From assembly GCF_017876315.1 (NCBI RefSeq), contig NZ_JAGINU010000004.1:62001-126000 (forward strand): a stretch of DNA of 64,000 nucleotides, read 5' to 3'. The stretch's first letter is position 1; each line of letters begins with the position of its first letter. This DNA is from Pseudonocardia parietis (GTDB lineage Bacteria > Actinomycetota > Actinomycetes > Mycobacteriales > Pseudonocardiaceae). Both the position numbers and the translations under genes were made by a program. The notes under the pieces were generated by a model. The model was not told the origin of the DNA, made no database searches, and was given only the letters and a program-made list of their open reading frames with translations. Positions 8,428 through 16,679 of the stretch are shown here, piece after piece.

Positions 8428-8452
8428 GTCCCACCGCGACCGGCGGTGGGAC
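8428..8452 (+). promoter_or_regulatory. Hairpin upstream of the lasso precursor
   Basis: Perfect 9-bp stem GTCCCACCG / CGGTGGGAC with a 7-nt loop, 60 nt before the precursor start. A near-identical hairpin (10-bp stem GTCCCACCGG / CCGGTGGGAC, 10402-10427) lies just before the B gene start. Recurrence at two places of one operon suggests a processing or translation-control signal. That function is inferred. Confidence 0.5.
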
Positions 8453-8511
8453 CGCACCGGCCCCACTCCCGAGGTGCGGGTCGATGTTCGTACAGAGAGG
8501 AGGTGAATGGC

Positions 8512-8613
8512 ATGTCGAGTGAGACCGAGCTGGTCGAGCTGGGCGACGCGGCGGTTCTGACCGAGGGCGGCGGGTCCGGCACGTCGGAGGACAAGCGCTA
8601 CATCTACTCCTGA
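8512..8613 (+). CDS. Albusnodin-like lasso peptide precursor
   Basis: A 33-residue peptide with GAGAGGAGGTG just upstream of ATG 8512. The leader (residues 1-18) ends ELGDAAVLTE, with the Thr at -2 that lasso peptidases require. The predicted core is the last 15 residues, starting Gly19 (GGGSGTSEDKRYIYS). Core Glu8 or Asp9 can close the macrolactam ring with Gly1. The GxxxxxSEDKR pattern matches albusnodin, an acetylated lasso peptide of Streptomyces albus; the single Lys (core position 10) would be the acetylation site of the GNAT at 13457. The leader lacks the usual Y-x2-P motif seen in other lasso leaders. The product is probably no longer made because the cyclase and B genes are broken. 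Confidence 0.9.
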   Translation: MSSETELVELGDAAVLTEGGGSGTSEDKRYIYS

Positions 8614-8628
8614 TCGACAAGGGGTAGC

Positions 8629-8665
8629 GCGGGCCCGGTGGACGCACGTCGTCCACCGGGCCCGC
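8629..8665 (+). terminator. Strong hairpin between lasso precursor and cyclase genes
   Basis: Perfect 15-bp stem (8629-8643 GCGGGCCCGGTGGAC; 8651-8665 GTCCACCGGGCCCGC) with a 7-nt loop, 16 nt after the precursor stop and followed by CCGTTTCT. Such hairpins lie after the precursor gene in many RiPP clusters. They are thought to give partial termination or mRNA protection, so that precursor exceeds enzyme. The weak T run suggests an attenuator, not a full stop. Confidence 0.75.
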
Positions 8666-8746
8666 CCGTTTCTGCCCGATCGCTGTCGCACCGCAGTGGG
8701 CGCCCGTGCCGGGAGTTGTCCCACACCAGAAGGGGGTTCGATCTCG

Positions 8747-10446
8747 ATGAGCATGCGTTGGTTCGGCGGCTGCATGGTCCCGCACGACCGCCCGGAGCAC
8801 GCCCGCCCGGTCCCGGTCGGGGCCCGGTTGGTGGGGTGGTCTCGGCGGGCGTGGTTGTGCGGCGCCTGGTCCTGCGAGCAGATCACGCTGGCCTCAGCGG
8901 GCGAGCGCACGGTGGTCGTGGTGGGTCGCGCGGTGTGTGACCCGACCGTGCTCAGACGCTGGGCCAGCGCGGGGGTGCCCGATCACGCCGGTTCGGTGTT
9001 CCCCGGCGCCTACACAGTGATCGAGATCAGTGCCGATGCCACGGTGCTGTTCACCGACCACGGTCTGGTGCAGCCGATCTACACCGCGACCGGCGCCGAC
9101 GGCGCCGTGCTGTGGGGGTCGAGTTCGCTGGCGCTGGCCGCGCTCACCGACGCGGACGTCGACGAGGACTGGCTGCGTGCCCAACTCGACCCCACCACCA
9201 CGGACGACGCCAGGGCCCGCTCGGCGTTTGCCGGGGTCACCCCGGTACCGCCGGGCACGCGCCTGACCCTGCGGCACGGCGGCGGCATCGCGACGCGGCC
9301 GGTCCCGAGCCGGGAGAGCGCAGGCGGGCATTGGTCGTCGCTGGCGCTGCGCGCCGCGTTGGCCGATGCCGTGGCCGGGGTCGGCGGACCGCGGGTGGCC
9401 GCTGACTGTTCCGGTGGGCTCGACTCGACATCGCTGGCGATGCTGCTGGCCCACCACGCCCGCGGGCGGGAGCTGCTCGCGGTCACCGTGCATCCAGCCG
9501 GGGTCGACCGTGGCGGCGACCTGGACTACGCCCGGGCCGCCGTCGCCCACGCCAACCGGGCCGGGCACGATCCCCGGCTGGAGCACCTGCTGTGCCCGCT
9601 GGCCGACCAGCACGTCCCGTACGGGCGGATGCTCGATCTCGTCGCGGCCACGGACGAGCCTGCGCCGAGCACGATCGCGATCGCCCGCTTCGACGCCGAG
9701 CTTGCCGCGCTGGCCGAGCGCGGGGTCACCGACCTGCTCACCGGAGACGGCGGCGACACGCTGCTCGGGCCACAGCCGGGCTATCTGTCCGACCTGGCCG
9801 CCGCCCCGGGCCTGTCCGCCCGGGCGCTGCTGGCCCGACATGTGCTGGGGTGGGCGCGGCTGCGGCGCACCCCAGCGTGGCCGCTGCTCGCCCAGGCCCG
9901 GCGGGGCGTACCGGGCGAGGTCACCCGCACCCGCGCCGGGATGCAGCTCGTGGCGCGCACCGCACGTGCGGATGCCCAGATCACCGAGCAGCGCTACGGG
10001 ATCAGCCTGCACAACCCGTTCACCGACCCCGCCGTGACCGCGTCGGCGCTGGCCGTACCCGGGCACCTGCGTGCCGGACCGGGCGACTACAAGCCGCTGT
10101 TACGCCACGCGATGGCCGGACTGCTGCCTGACCAGGTCGCGCAGCGGCGCACCAAGGGTGACTTCACCGCCGACCAGTACCGCGGCCTGCGCGCCCACCT
10201 CGAAGGGCTGCACCAGCTCGCAGACGGACGCCTCGCCGAGCAAGGGCTGCTCGACCCCGACCGCTACCGCGCGCTGCTCACCCGGGCCGCCGCCGGGCCC
10301 CGAGCATTGGTTTCCACCAGCTCAACCCCGTCCTCGCCGCGGAGGTCTGGCTACACGCCATCGCCACCCGGCCGGCGGTGGCCCGCTGGGCCACCGGAAC
10401 CGTCCCACCGGCCACCGCCGGTGGGACTGCAGGAGGCGCACGATGA
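8747..10446 (+). pseudogene. Lasso cyclase (asparagine synthetase-like C protein), frameshifted
   Basis: From ATG 8747 (AGAAGGGGG upstream) the product has an N-terminal glutaminase-like domain without the catalytic Cys2, and an ATP-pyrophosphatase domain with DCSGGLDS (Ser222-Ser227) and LLTGDGGDTLLG. This is the lasso C protein, which adenylates Glu/Asp and closes the ring. One base is missing near 10295-10302 (GGGCCCCGAG). After that the correct frame continues from 10303 as SIGFHQLNPVLAAEVWL to TGA 10444-10446, which overlaps the B start in an ATGA. The native frame instead runs on to 10579. It is a broken gene, or a sequencing indel in a GC run. Confidence 0.85.
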
Positions 10447-10631
10447 ACCAGTACCTGACCCGGCCCGCCGACGTGCGAGCCGTCGACCTCGGCCACGCGC
10501 TGGTGCTCCTGCACGAGCGCACCGGCGCGGTCTGGACCCTGATCGGTACCCAGCGACAGACCTGTCAACGGCGGGTTAGAAGTGACCCCCTGGCGACGGT
10601 TTGGGATTGACCCCTGTGTGCCCGGTTCGTG

Positions 10632-11468
10632 CTAGTTGTCGCGGTCTTTGGCGAGGAGTTCGCGGCGGGCGCGTGTGCGGTAGGAGTCGCCGGAGAGGGT
10701 GAGGACCTCGGCGTGGTGGACGAGGCGGTCGATCATCGCGGCGGCGACGATCTCGTCGCCGAAGACCTCGCCCCAGCGTCCGAAGGGCAGGTTGCTGGTG
10801 ACCATGACCGAGCCCTGTTCGTAGCGAGAGGCGATGAGCTGGAAGAACAGGTTCGCCGCGTCGTGGTCGAAGGGGATGTAGCCGACCTCGTCGATGATGA
10901 TCAGCTTGTAGCGGCGGATCTTGCGTAGCTCGGCCTCCAGCTGCCCGGCCTGGTGCGCGGCAGCGAGGCGGGTGATCCAGTTGCCGGCGGTGTTGAAGAG
11001 CACCGAGTGCCCGGACTGGGTGGCTTTGACCCCGATCCCGATCGCGAGGTGGGTCTTCCCGATCCCGGGCGGTCCGAGCAGGATCACGTTCTCGGCCTTG
11101 GCCACGAACGTGCCGGTCGCCAGATGGGCGAGCAGGTCTCGGCGCAGAGAGGGCAGATGGTCGAGGTTGAACTCCTCCAGCGTTTTCACGGCCGGGAAGT
11201 GGGCGGTGCGGATGCGCATGGTGGTGCCGGCGGACTCACGGTCGGCGACCTGGCGCTCCAGGACCGCGGTCAGGTACTCCTCGTGCGACCAGTTCAGGTC
11301 GCGGGCCTGGGCGGCGAGGTCGTCCCAGACGCGGGCGATCGTGGGCGTCTTCAACACGCGAGTCAGGTAGGCCAGCTTCGAGCCGAGCTCGGTGCTCACG
11401 CCACCGGTCTTCGTGGCTTCCGTGGCTGCTGTCGTGCTGGTCGTCGCGGTCGTCTTCGGGGTGGTCAT
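10632..11468 (-). CDS. istB: IS21 helper ATPase IstB
   Basis: A 278-residue AAA+ ATPase. It has Walker A GPPGIGKTH (about residues 132-140), Walker B LIIIDEVGYIPF, and the VTSNLPFGRWGEVFGDE sensor region characteristic of IstB. The first 40 residues are Thr/Ala-rich. The start (ATG on the minus strand at 11466-11468) directly follows the istA stop. IstB stimulates IstA-mediated transposition and target selection. It is about 45-50% similar by eye to the IstB at 44507, so the two IS21 copies are different elements. Confidence 0.93.
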   Translation of the reverse strand: MTTPKTTATTSTTAATEATKTGGVSTELGSKLAYLTRVLKTPTIARVWDDLAAQARDLNWSHEEYLTAVLERQVADRESAGTTMRIRTAHFPAVKTLEEFNLDHLPSLRRDLLAHLATGTFVAKAENVILLGPPGIGKTHLAIGIGVKATQSGHSVLFNTAGNWITRLAAAHQAGQLEAELRKIRRYKLIIIDEVGYIPFDHDAANLFFQLIASRYEQGSVMVTSNLPFGRWGEVFGDEIVAAAMIDRLVHHAEVLTLSGDSYRTRARRELLAKDRDN

Positions 11469-12740
11469 CTACTGCCCTTCAGCGGTGGCGGTCGGGTCGG
11501 GTGCGGGGTCGAAGTTCACGCCGTAGAGCGCGTCGTAATCCGGCAGCGCGCGCAGGGCCACGACGTGCCCATCGGTGTGGGAGCGCGTGTCATGGCGGGC
11601 GCGGTCACGGGCGGCGGTGAACGCAGTGCGCAGGGCGCGGGCGGTGGCCCGGTGCTCGGGATCGGTCACCGTGGCGCCGCTGGCCCAGACCCGCTCGTGG
11701 GTGGCCGCGATCTGCCCGGCGCAGGTGACCGCGACCAGGGCGGGAGTGGCGATCCAGTCGACGAACCGGCCGATCGCGGCCGGGTTGACCGAGTAGTCGT
11801 TGCCGTCGACGCGCACGTAGTAGTCACGCGCCAGCCGAACCCGCCCGGTCAGCCCGACCTGCGGCGCCACCGGCGGCAGGGCGACCATCGCGGCCCGGTC
11901 GATCGGCCACCGCGTGGCGGGGGTGGTCCCAATCGAGCGCAGGTGCCGGGCGCCCGCCACCTCGGTCAACCAAGTCTCGATCTGGGCGTTGAAGTCGAAC
12001 GGCGAGACGAAGCTGCGTCCGGGCAGAAAGGAGGTCTCGAAGTAGCCGTTGCGCCGCTCCACCAGTCCCTTCGACTCCGGGTCCCGTGCCGGGGTGAGCT
12101 TGATCCGCACCCCGAGCGTCCCGGCGAACGCAGCTGCCTCGACGCCGGGTCGCCCGGTGCCGCCGATCGCGGCCTCGCGGTCCCAGACCAGCGTGCGGGG
12201 ACAGCGGCCCCACCCTGCGATGATCTCCCACATCCCGGCCAGGATGTCGCCGGCCTTGCGGGACGGGATCATCACAGCGTCCGTCACCCGGGAGAAGCCG
12301 CAGGTCATCGCCAACACCGGCAGGACCCGCGCCCCGCTGGCACCGACCGGGATCGGGACCGGCGGGAACCACAGGTCGCACTGCGCGAGCTCACCGGGGG
12401 CGTACTCGATCCGGTCCGCCGGGTCGGGAGGGGCGAACAACGGCCGCAGCTCACGCACCCGGTCCTTGAGGATGGTCAACGAGTGTGTCCAGCCGATCCG
12501 CTCGGCGATCACCGTCGCCGGCATCCTCGGATACTCGGCCAGCAGGGCCCGGACCTGCGGCTCCACCTTGTCCACCAACGACCCGCGCGGTCCACGCTCC
12601 CGCGAGGGCGGCGCGTCGGCCCGCAACGCCGCCCGCACCGTATTTCGCGCCAGTCCCAGCCGGCGGACGATCTCCTTGATCGGCACGCCCTCGGCGCGGT
12701 GCAGACGACGGACCTCAGCCCACTCTTCCAACGTGATCAC
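11469..12740 (-). CDS. istA: IS21 transposase IstA
   Basis: A 423-residue protein with an N-terminal helix-turn-helix (EEWAEVRRLHRAEGVPIKEIVRRLGLARNTVRAAL) and a DDE integrase core. Visible acidic residues are in LAQCDLWF, LVWDREAAIGG and KLTPARDPESKGLVERRNGY. A C-terminal beta domain reads DYYVRVDGNDYSVNP. The frame is intact. istB follows immediately downstream on the same strand. It catalyses cut and join of the IS ends found at 10563 and 12810. Confidence 0.93.
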   Translation of the reverse strand: MITLEEWAEVRRLHRAEGVPIKEIVRRLGLARNTVRAALRADAPPSRERGPRGSLVDKVEPQVRALLAEYPRMPATVIAERIGWTHSLTILKDRVRELRPLFAPPDPADRIEYAPGELAQCDLWFPPVPIPVGASGARVLPVLAMTCGFSRVTDAVMIPSRKAGDILAGMWEIIAGWGRCPRTLVWDREAAIGGTGRPGVEAAAFAGTLGVRIKLTPARDPESKGLVERRNGYFETSFLPGRSFVSPFDFNAQIETWLTEVAGARHLRSIGTTPATRWPIDRAAMVALPPVAPQVGLTGRVRLARDYYVRVDGNDYSVNPAAIGRFVDWIATPALVAVTCAGQIAATHERVWASGATVTDPEHRATARALRTAFTAARDRARHDTRSHTDGHVVALRALPDYDALYGVNFDPAPDPTATAEGQ

Positions 12741-13456
12741 CCCTCCAGCCTCGATGGAGGGGTCAGTCCCAACCCGTCGCTAGAGGGTCAGTCTCAGCGC
12801 GTCGTCGACAAGACCTGGGTCGAGCTCGCCGCCACCGGCGCCACAACCAGCGCCGCGGCCGCCGACCTCGCCAAGCGACTGCGCACGGCAGGGCTGCTGG
12901 CCCCCACCGAGGTTGAAGAGGCTCGGCCCTGGCCCGCCTACGACACCCGCATCGGCCCGACCCGGCCAAGCTGGGGAACCCAGGAAGCCCCCGGGGCCCT
13001 GGCCCCAGCACCACAGTTTTCTCGCGCGTGGGCCCCGGCCGCCGTACTCGCCCTACTCACGGTGCACCTCGTGCGCGTGACCGGGCGCCGCAGCCGCGGC
13101 TTCGCCCGCATGCTGCGCCTCGTCCACGCCACCCGGCTCGCACAACGCGCGGCCAGCCCCGCACAGGCCGCCCGCGTCCTAGACTGCGTACGCGTCATCG
13201 GGCGTCTGTCTCCGTTCCGCACAGCGTGCTTGGAGGAAACCGTCGCGGCGATGCTCGCCCTGGCCGTGACCGGCCGGCGAGCTGGGTGGTGCCACGGAAT
13301 CGCTGCGGACCCGATCAGGCTGCACGCCTGGCTCAGCCTCGACGGCTGCCCCGTCGGCGAGCCCACCTCCACGCTGCGCTTCACACCACTGATCCAGCTG
13401 CCCGAACCCCCCGCGCCCACGCGCGACCGCGGCCGGGCGGCGAGAGGAGACACCCC

Positions 13457-14131
13457 ATGACCCTCACCTCCAAAGGCCACACCGACACCAGCGTCCCCCG
13501 CAGCACGAGCACCGGCGCCGACAACACCGGTGCGGCAACGCCGCTGCTGTGGATGCGGGGCCAGCGCGCCGCGCTCGGCCCGTTCACCCGCGAGCTGGCC
13601 GAGCTGTACTGGCGGTGGGAGAACGAACCCACCGTCATCGCCGGCATGGGCCGCCAGACCCCGGAATCCCTCGAAGCCCGCCTGGCTGGCTACGACGCCC
13701 AGGCCCGCAGCATGGGAACCATCCCGCGGTTCACCATCTACGACCTCACTCGCGGCGGCGTGCCCGTGCCGGTCGGGACCAGCGCGCTGCGCATCGACCA
13801 CTACGTGCGCACCGCGGAGTTCATCATCCTGCTCGGCGAAGACGGCCGCGGCCGCAGCCTGGCCACCGAGGCAACCCGCCTGACCCTGGACTACGCGTTC
13901 ACCATCAGCGCGCTGCGCTCGGTGTGGCTCAAGGTCCTCGCGCCGAACACCGGCGCGATCGCCGCCTACGACAAGGCCGGATTCCGTCATGCCGGGCGGC
14001 TGCGCCGCGCCGGTTACTGGAACGGCACCGAGGCCGACGAACTGATCATGGACGTGGTCGCCGACGAGTACCTGGCCCCACCAGACCCTGATCCGGCAAA
14101 CTGCACCGCCCTGAGTGCGGCGCCGCAGTGA
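13457..14131 (+). CDS. GNAT acetyltransferase of the lasso cluster (albusnodin acetyltransferase-like)
   Basis: A 224-residue GNAT-family enzyme. After a 35-residue flexible N-terminus, the domain reads LYWRWENEPTVI, then GTSALRIDHYVRTAEFIILLGEDGRGRSLATEAT (acetyl-CoA binding region) and LAPNTGAIAAYDKAGFRHAGRLRRAGYWNG. Its ATG overlaps the B-gene stop (ATGA), so it was translationally coupled to the lasso operon. In the albusnodin cluster a GNAT acetylates the core lysine; the precursor here has one matching lysine. The gene itself is intact although the upstream enzymes are not. A broken paralogue lies at 3533. Confidence 0.9.
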   Translation: MTLTSKGHTDTSVPRSTSTGADNTGAATPLLWMRGQRAALGPFTRELAELYWRWENEPTVIAGMGRQTPESLEARLAGYDAQARSMGTIPRFTIYDLTRGGVPVPVGTSALRIDHYVRTAEFIILLGEDGRGRSLATEATRLTLDYAFTISALRSVWLKVLAPNTGAIAAYDKAGFRHAGRLRRAGYWNGTEADELIMDVVADEYLAPPDPDPANCTALSAAPQ

Positions 14132-14149
14132 CCACCGCAGCAACGATGC

Positions 14150-14187
14150 GACCGGGCAGACCGCCTGAGCAGGCCGTCTGCCCGGTC
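14150..14187 (+). terminator. Hairpin terminator after the lasso operon
   Basis: Perfect 12-bp outer stem GACCGGGCAGAC / GTCTGCCCGGTC, with a further GCCT/AGGC pairing inside the loop, starting 19 nt after the acetyltransferase stop. No T run follows (AAGGAACT). Best explained as the operon's transcription end. Confidence 0.7.
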
Positions 14188-14377
14188 AAGGAACTACGAA
14201 CCCGTGGCGTTCAAGGAACTCCATCAGATCGAGTTCCCGGTCCAAGGCCGGAGCTGACCGACTAGTACGCCGCGCGACCAGACGGTCATGGCCGCGCACC
14301 TCGTACACGTCGTTCCGATGGCCGCCGCCGAGTGGTGCCACCACGCTGAGACCGAGCCACGGGCTGAGGTCGATCAC
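14186..14377 (-). pseudogene. N-terminal fragment of an aminoglycoside phosphotransferase-like gene
   Basis: On the minus strand from GTG 14377, 63 residues read WLGLSVVAPLGGGHRNDVYEVRG, DRLVARRTSR and LDRELDLMEFLERHGFVVP. This matches the first lobe of APH-type kinases: a glycine-rich loop, a basic residue after the third strand, and the helix with Glu. The stop lies inside the terminator hairpin and the whole catalytic lobe is missing. A remnant cut off at about 14186. Confidence 0.65.
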
Positions 14378-14612
14378 GGCGCCAGCTTGCCGGACGACAC
14401 GAGCACAAGAAGCCCCTACCGGCGGGGCCGCCGAGAATCCGCACGGGCGGGCGGAACGCATCGAGTACCGGCCCGGCATCAACAGCCCACCCGACGAGCC
14501 CGAGGCCGTGGCCGTGGCCGTGGCCGTGGAGCTGATCTGACCCGGTCTACGTCTAGGGCCGGGACGGGGTGTTGCCACCAGGGGTCGTGGCGGTGGTGAC
14601 CGCCTGCACGAT

Positions 14613-14764
14613 GCCCGCCCCGGGGCGGGGCCCGCAGGGCGATGAACCGCTCGCCGACACCATCCGGGCGGGATCACCACCCCGGGTAGGCCGACCGCCG
14701 GCGGGCAGGCAGGTGATCCCACACCGGATGGGCCAGCGGCGAACCCCCGCCCGGCCCCGCCCCG
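14613..14764 (+). promoter_or_regulatory. Repeated leader element, copy 4
   Basis: Contains GGGCGATGAACCGCTCGCCGACAC, then a stem in two parts: CATCCGG with CCGGATG, and GGGATCACC with GGTGATCCC (5' arm 14661-14678, 3' arm 14712-14730). These are separated by an asymmetric GC/ACA internal loop. The hairpin loop is 33 nt. GGCCAGC and GAACCCCCGCC follow as in copies 1 and 2. Arm bases differ from all other copies yet remain fully complementary. The next start codon is 55 bp downstream. Confidence 0.7.
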
Positions 14765-14818
14765 GTCCGGGCCGGCACGGCGCTGTCACCACCCGCTGAC
14801 ACGACCTGGAGGCAGCAC

Positions 14819-15607
14819 ATGAGCACCACCGACCACCACACCCGCGGCGAGGAACCGGCGCTGGGCCAGTTCCTGCCCGACCGGGTCACCCTGCACCGGT
14901 GCCCGTGTTCGATCACGTCCGCGGCCCTGCAGGCAGCAGACCGCCACGGCCGGATGGTGGCCGACCCCGTCTGGAGCGAGCACCAGACGGTGGCCTGCCG
15001 ACGCTGTGGCCGCTACGGACAGCTCGACCCCGACGACCCGGACAACGGGGCCGTGACGGTGCTCGGGGTGGCGCCGCTGCCCGCGGGCTGCACCGAGTGC
15101 GGCGCCGAGCACGGCGAGCCCTGTCGGGAGCCGTTCTGCACCGGCCAGGACGTCCTCGACGGTGACCCTCACGCCGGCTACGGGCCCATTCCGGCCGCGC
15201 CCCAGGGCAGGGGCGGGTTCACCGCCGGCCCCTACGCAGCCGAAGCGCTGCTGGCAGCGGTGCCCTCGACCACCCGGATCTGGCGGCACTGGGCCAGCCA
15301 GGCGATCGACCCGTCGATCCGGGCGGGGAATCGCGCCGCGTTGCGCTCCGCGGTCCAGGCCACGCGGGATGCCCGGCGGCTGCGCCGCGGGCTGCGCCGC
15401 GGACCGGCCACGATCCAGACCAGGGCCGATGCCGACGACGTCGACATCGATGAGCTGCTGGAGTTCCTCGGCGGCCGGGGCGGCACCCTCGACCAGCAGC
15501 AGGCGGTGTTCGCGCTGCGCGTGGCCCAGGGCTGGGGCGACTCGATGGCCGCCGAGCTGCTCGACGCGGCCGCGATCTGGCGCGTCAACGGCCGCGCCCC
15601 CTTCTGA
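14819..15607 (+). CDS. Hypothetical zinc-ribbon-like plasmid protein, 262 aa
   Basis: ATG 14819 follows TGGAGG at 14807-14812. Cysteine pairs at about residues 28-30 (CPC), 59-62 (CRRCG), 90-93 (CTECG), 100 and 105 suggest one or two zinc-binding knuckles in the first 110 residues. The remainder is helical and arginine-rich, with a DELLEFLGGRGGTLDQQQAVFAL segment at the C-terminus. No known family. It is controlled by leader copy 4, like the other small element genes. Confidence 0.65.
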   Translation: MSTTDHHTRGEEPALGQFLPDRVTLHRCPCSITSAALQAADRHGRMVADPVWSEHQTVACRRCGRYGQLDPDDPDNGAVTVLGVAPLPAGCTECGAEHGEPCREPFCTGQDVLDGDPHAGYGPIPAAPQGRGGFTAGPYAAEALLAAVPSTTRIWRHWASQAIDPSIRAGNRAALRSAVQATRDARRLRRGLRRGPATIQTRADADDVDIDELLEFLGGRGGTLDQQQAVFALRVAQGWGDSMAAELLDAAAIWRVNGRAPF

Positions 15608-15642
15608 CCGCCCGAGCTTGGACAGTTCACTGACCGTGGAAG

Positions 15643-15975
15643 GTGGTACGTGGTGTCACTGACGTCGCGGGCGCACTGGCCCGCTGGTGCGCCACGCACC
15701 TTCCCGGCACCACCGGGCTGATCCACCAGATCGCGGCCGGATACCCGGGCGTGCGGCCGGTGCTCGAGATCGAACCCGACCTGGCCGCGACCGCGCCCCG
15801 GATACGGCCCACCCCCCAGCGACGTCCTCGCCATCACCGGCCCCGCCGGCGGGACGCTCGGGCCCCGGCTGGGGGATGCCGCCTGGGACGAGCTGGCTGA
15901 GCGCGGCCGCCGCTTCCACTCCGCGCCCGCCCAGGCCGCACCCCGAGAAGGCGCCACACTCCTACCGCCACCCTG
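15643..15975 (+). pseudogene. Frameshifted hypothetical gene
   Basis: From GTG 15643 the frame reads GALARWCATHLPGTTGLIHQIAAGYPGV and LEIEPDLAATAPRIRPT. Near 15805-15812 (a run of C) sense moves to another frame, which reads SDVLAITGPAGGTLGPRLGDAAWDELAERGRRF to a TGA at 15973-15975. The two halves join sensibly if one base is corrected. A weak GGAAGG site precedes the start. Function unknown. Either a decayed gene or a base-call error in the C run. Confidence 0.45.
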
Positions 15976-16044
15976 ACCACCCAGATCTCCGAGTGGAGTC
16001 GGCACGCCGGGATCGGTCGTGTGCTCGGTCGGTGCGACTGGACC

Positions 16045-16330
16045 GCCCGAAGGTCAGCACACCCCGGGGCGGGCTACGCGCCGATAACCCGCCGCCGACC
16101 CGCCCGGGCGATACCGCCCTCGAACAGGGAGGTCGACATCCGGTGCCAGTGCGCCCGTCCCCGACCAGGTCCGGCACGGCCCTGATCCGCCTGTAGTCAC
16201 CCCGCCCGGCCCCAGGTTGTGGGCCTGCGTAGCCACCGGCGGGGTGGCCGGGTTTGCCGTGGCCGGGAGGCGGTCTCACACCGGGCGGGCCAGCACCGGG
16301 TTCCCGCCGGCCCTACGGGCCCCGCCCCGG
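16045..16330 (+). promoter_or_regulatory. Repeated leader element, copy 5 (long-loop type)
   Basis: The 5' block GCCCGAAGGTCAGCACACC is nearly identical to copies 1 and 2. The 5' arm at 16099-16118 starts CCCGCCCGG and the 3' arm at 16269-16289 ends CCGGGCGGG; the upper stem is ACCGCC/GGCGGT. The loop is 150 nt, shared in size only with copy 6. CCAGCACCGGGTTCCCGCC follows, and then a GGCCCTACGGGCC mini-hairpin. The start codon at 16391 lies 61 bp downstream. Confidence 0.65.
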
Positions 16331-16390
16331 GCCGTGCTGGGGCTGCGCCGCGTTCCAGCCGCACCGACCGAGCACACGGAGGTATCCGAG

Positions 16391-16633
16391 ATGGCCGAGA
16401 AGCTCCGCATCAACGACGACGGGCTGCTGCTCAGCGACACCACGATGGTCGAGTTCGCTGACGGGTGCACCGACGCGGGCAGCTTCGTGCCCGGCACCCA
16501 CGAGGTCGGCGAGGTCGTGCCTTGCCTGGGCTGCGACGGCGAGCACCGCATCGCGGCGGCACTGCCGCTCGAGGTCGCCTACAACATCGAGATCACCGAG
16601 GCCGAGCCCGAGGAAGCCGAGCCGGGTCACTGA
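16391..16633 (+). CDS. Small acidic hypothetical protein, 80 aa
   Basis: ATG 16391 has GGAGG at 16378-16382. The product is very acidic, ending EAEPEEAEPGH. Three cysteines include a CLGC knuckle near residues 46-49. No membrane segment. It belongs to the group of small genes behind the repeated leader element, and its leader shares GCTGCGCCGCGTTCCAGCCG with that of the gene at 28106. Function unknown; acidic element proteins of this size can be DNA mimics, but nothing here proves that. Confidence 0.6.
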   Translation: MAEKLRINDDGLLLSDTTMVEFADGCTDAGSFVPGTHEVGEVVPCLGCDGEHRIAAALPLEVAYNIEITEAEPEEAEPGH

Positions 16634-16679
16634 CCCCCGCACCCCCGGGGCCACACGGCCACCGCACGACCGGATCGCG

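Larger units (their letters stand above)
10563..12810 (-). mobile_element. IS21-family insertion sequence in the lasso B gene
   Basis: 2248 bp beginning TG and ending CA. The ends form imperfect inverted repeats: TGTCAACGGCGGGTTAGAAG at 10563, and the complement of 12783-12810 starting TGTCGACGACGCGCTGAGAC, matching at about 20 of 28 positions. Internal GTGACCCC-type repeats recur, as is usual for IS21. A perfect 5-bp target duplication AGACC flanks it (10558-10562 and 12811-12815). istA and istB are on the minus strand. The clean duplication and open transposase frames indicate a recent insertion. Confidence 0.95.
10443..13460 (+). pseudogene. Lasso B protein (RRE-leader peptidase fusion) interrupted by IS21
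   Basis: The gene lies in two pieces, 10443-10562 and 12816-13460, separated by an IS21 insertion. Piece one encodes MNQYLTRPADVRAVDLGHALVLLHERTGAVWTLIG, a PqqD-like RRE that grips the leader. Piece two continues WVELAATGATT and then a transglutaminase-like peptidase (PF13471) with FRTACLEE (nucleophile Cys178 of the rebuilt protein) and LHAWLSLDG (His210). Deleting the IS and one copy of its 5-bp duplication joins Thr40 to Trp41 in frame, giving 254 residues with the normal RRE helix pattern. The stop overlaps the next gene's ATG (ATGA at 13457). Albusnodin-type clusters also carry fused B proteins. Confidence 0.9.
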
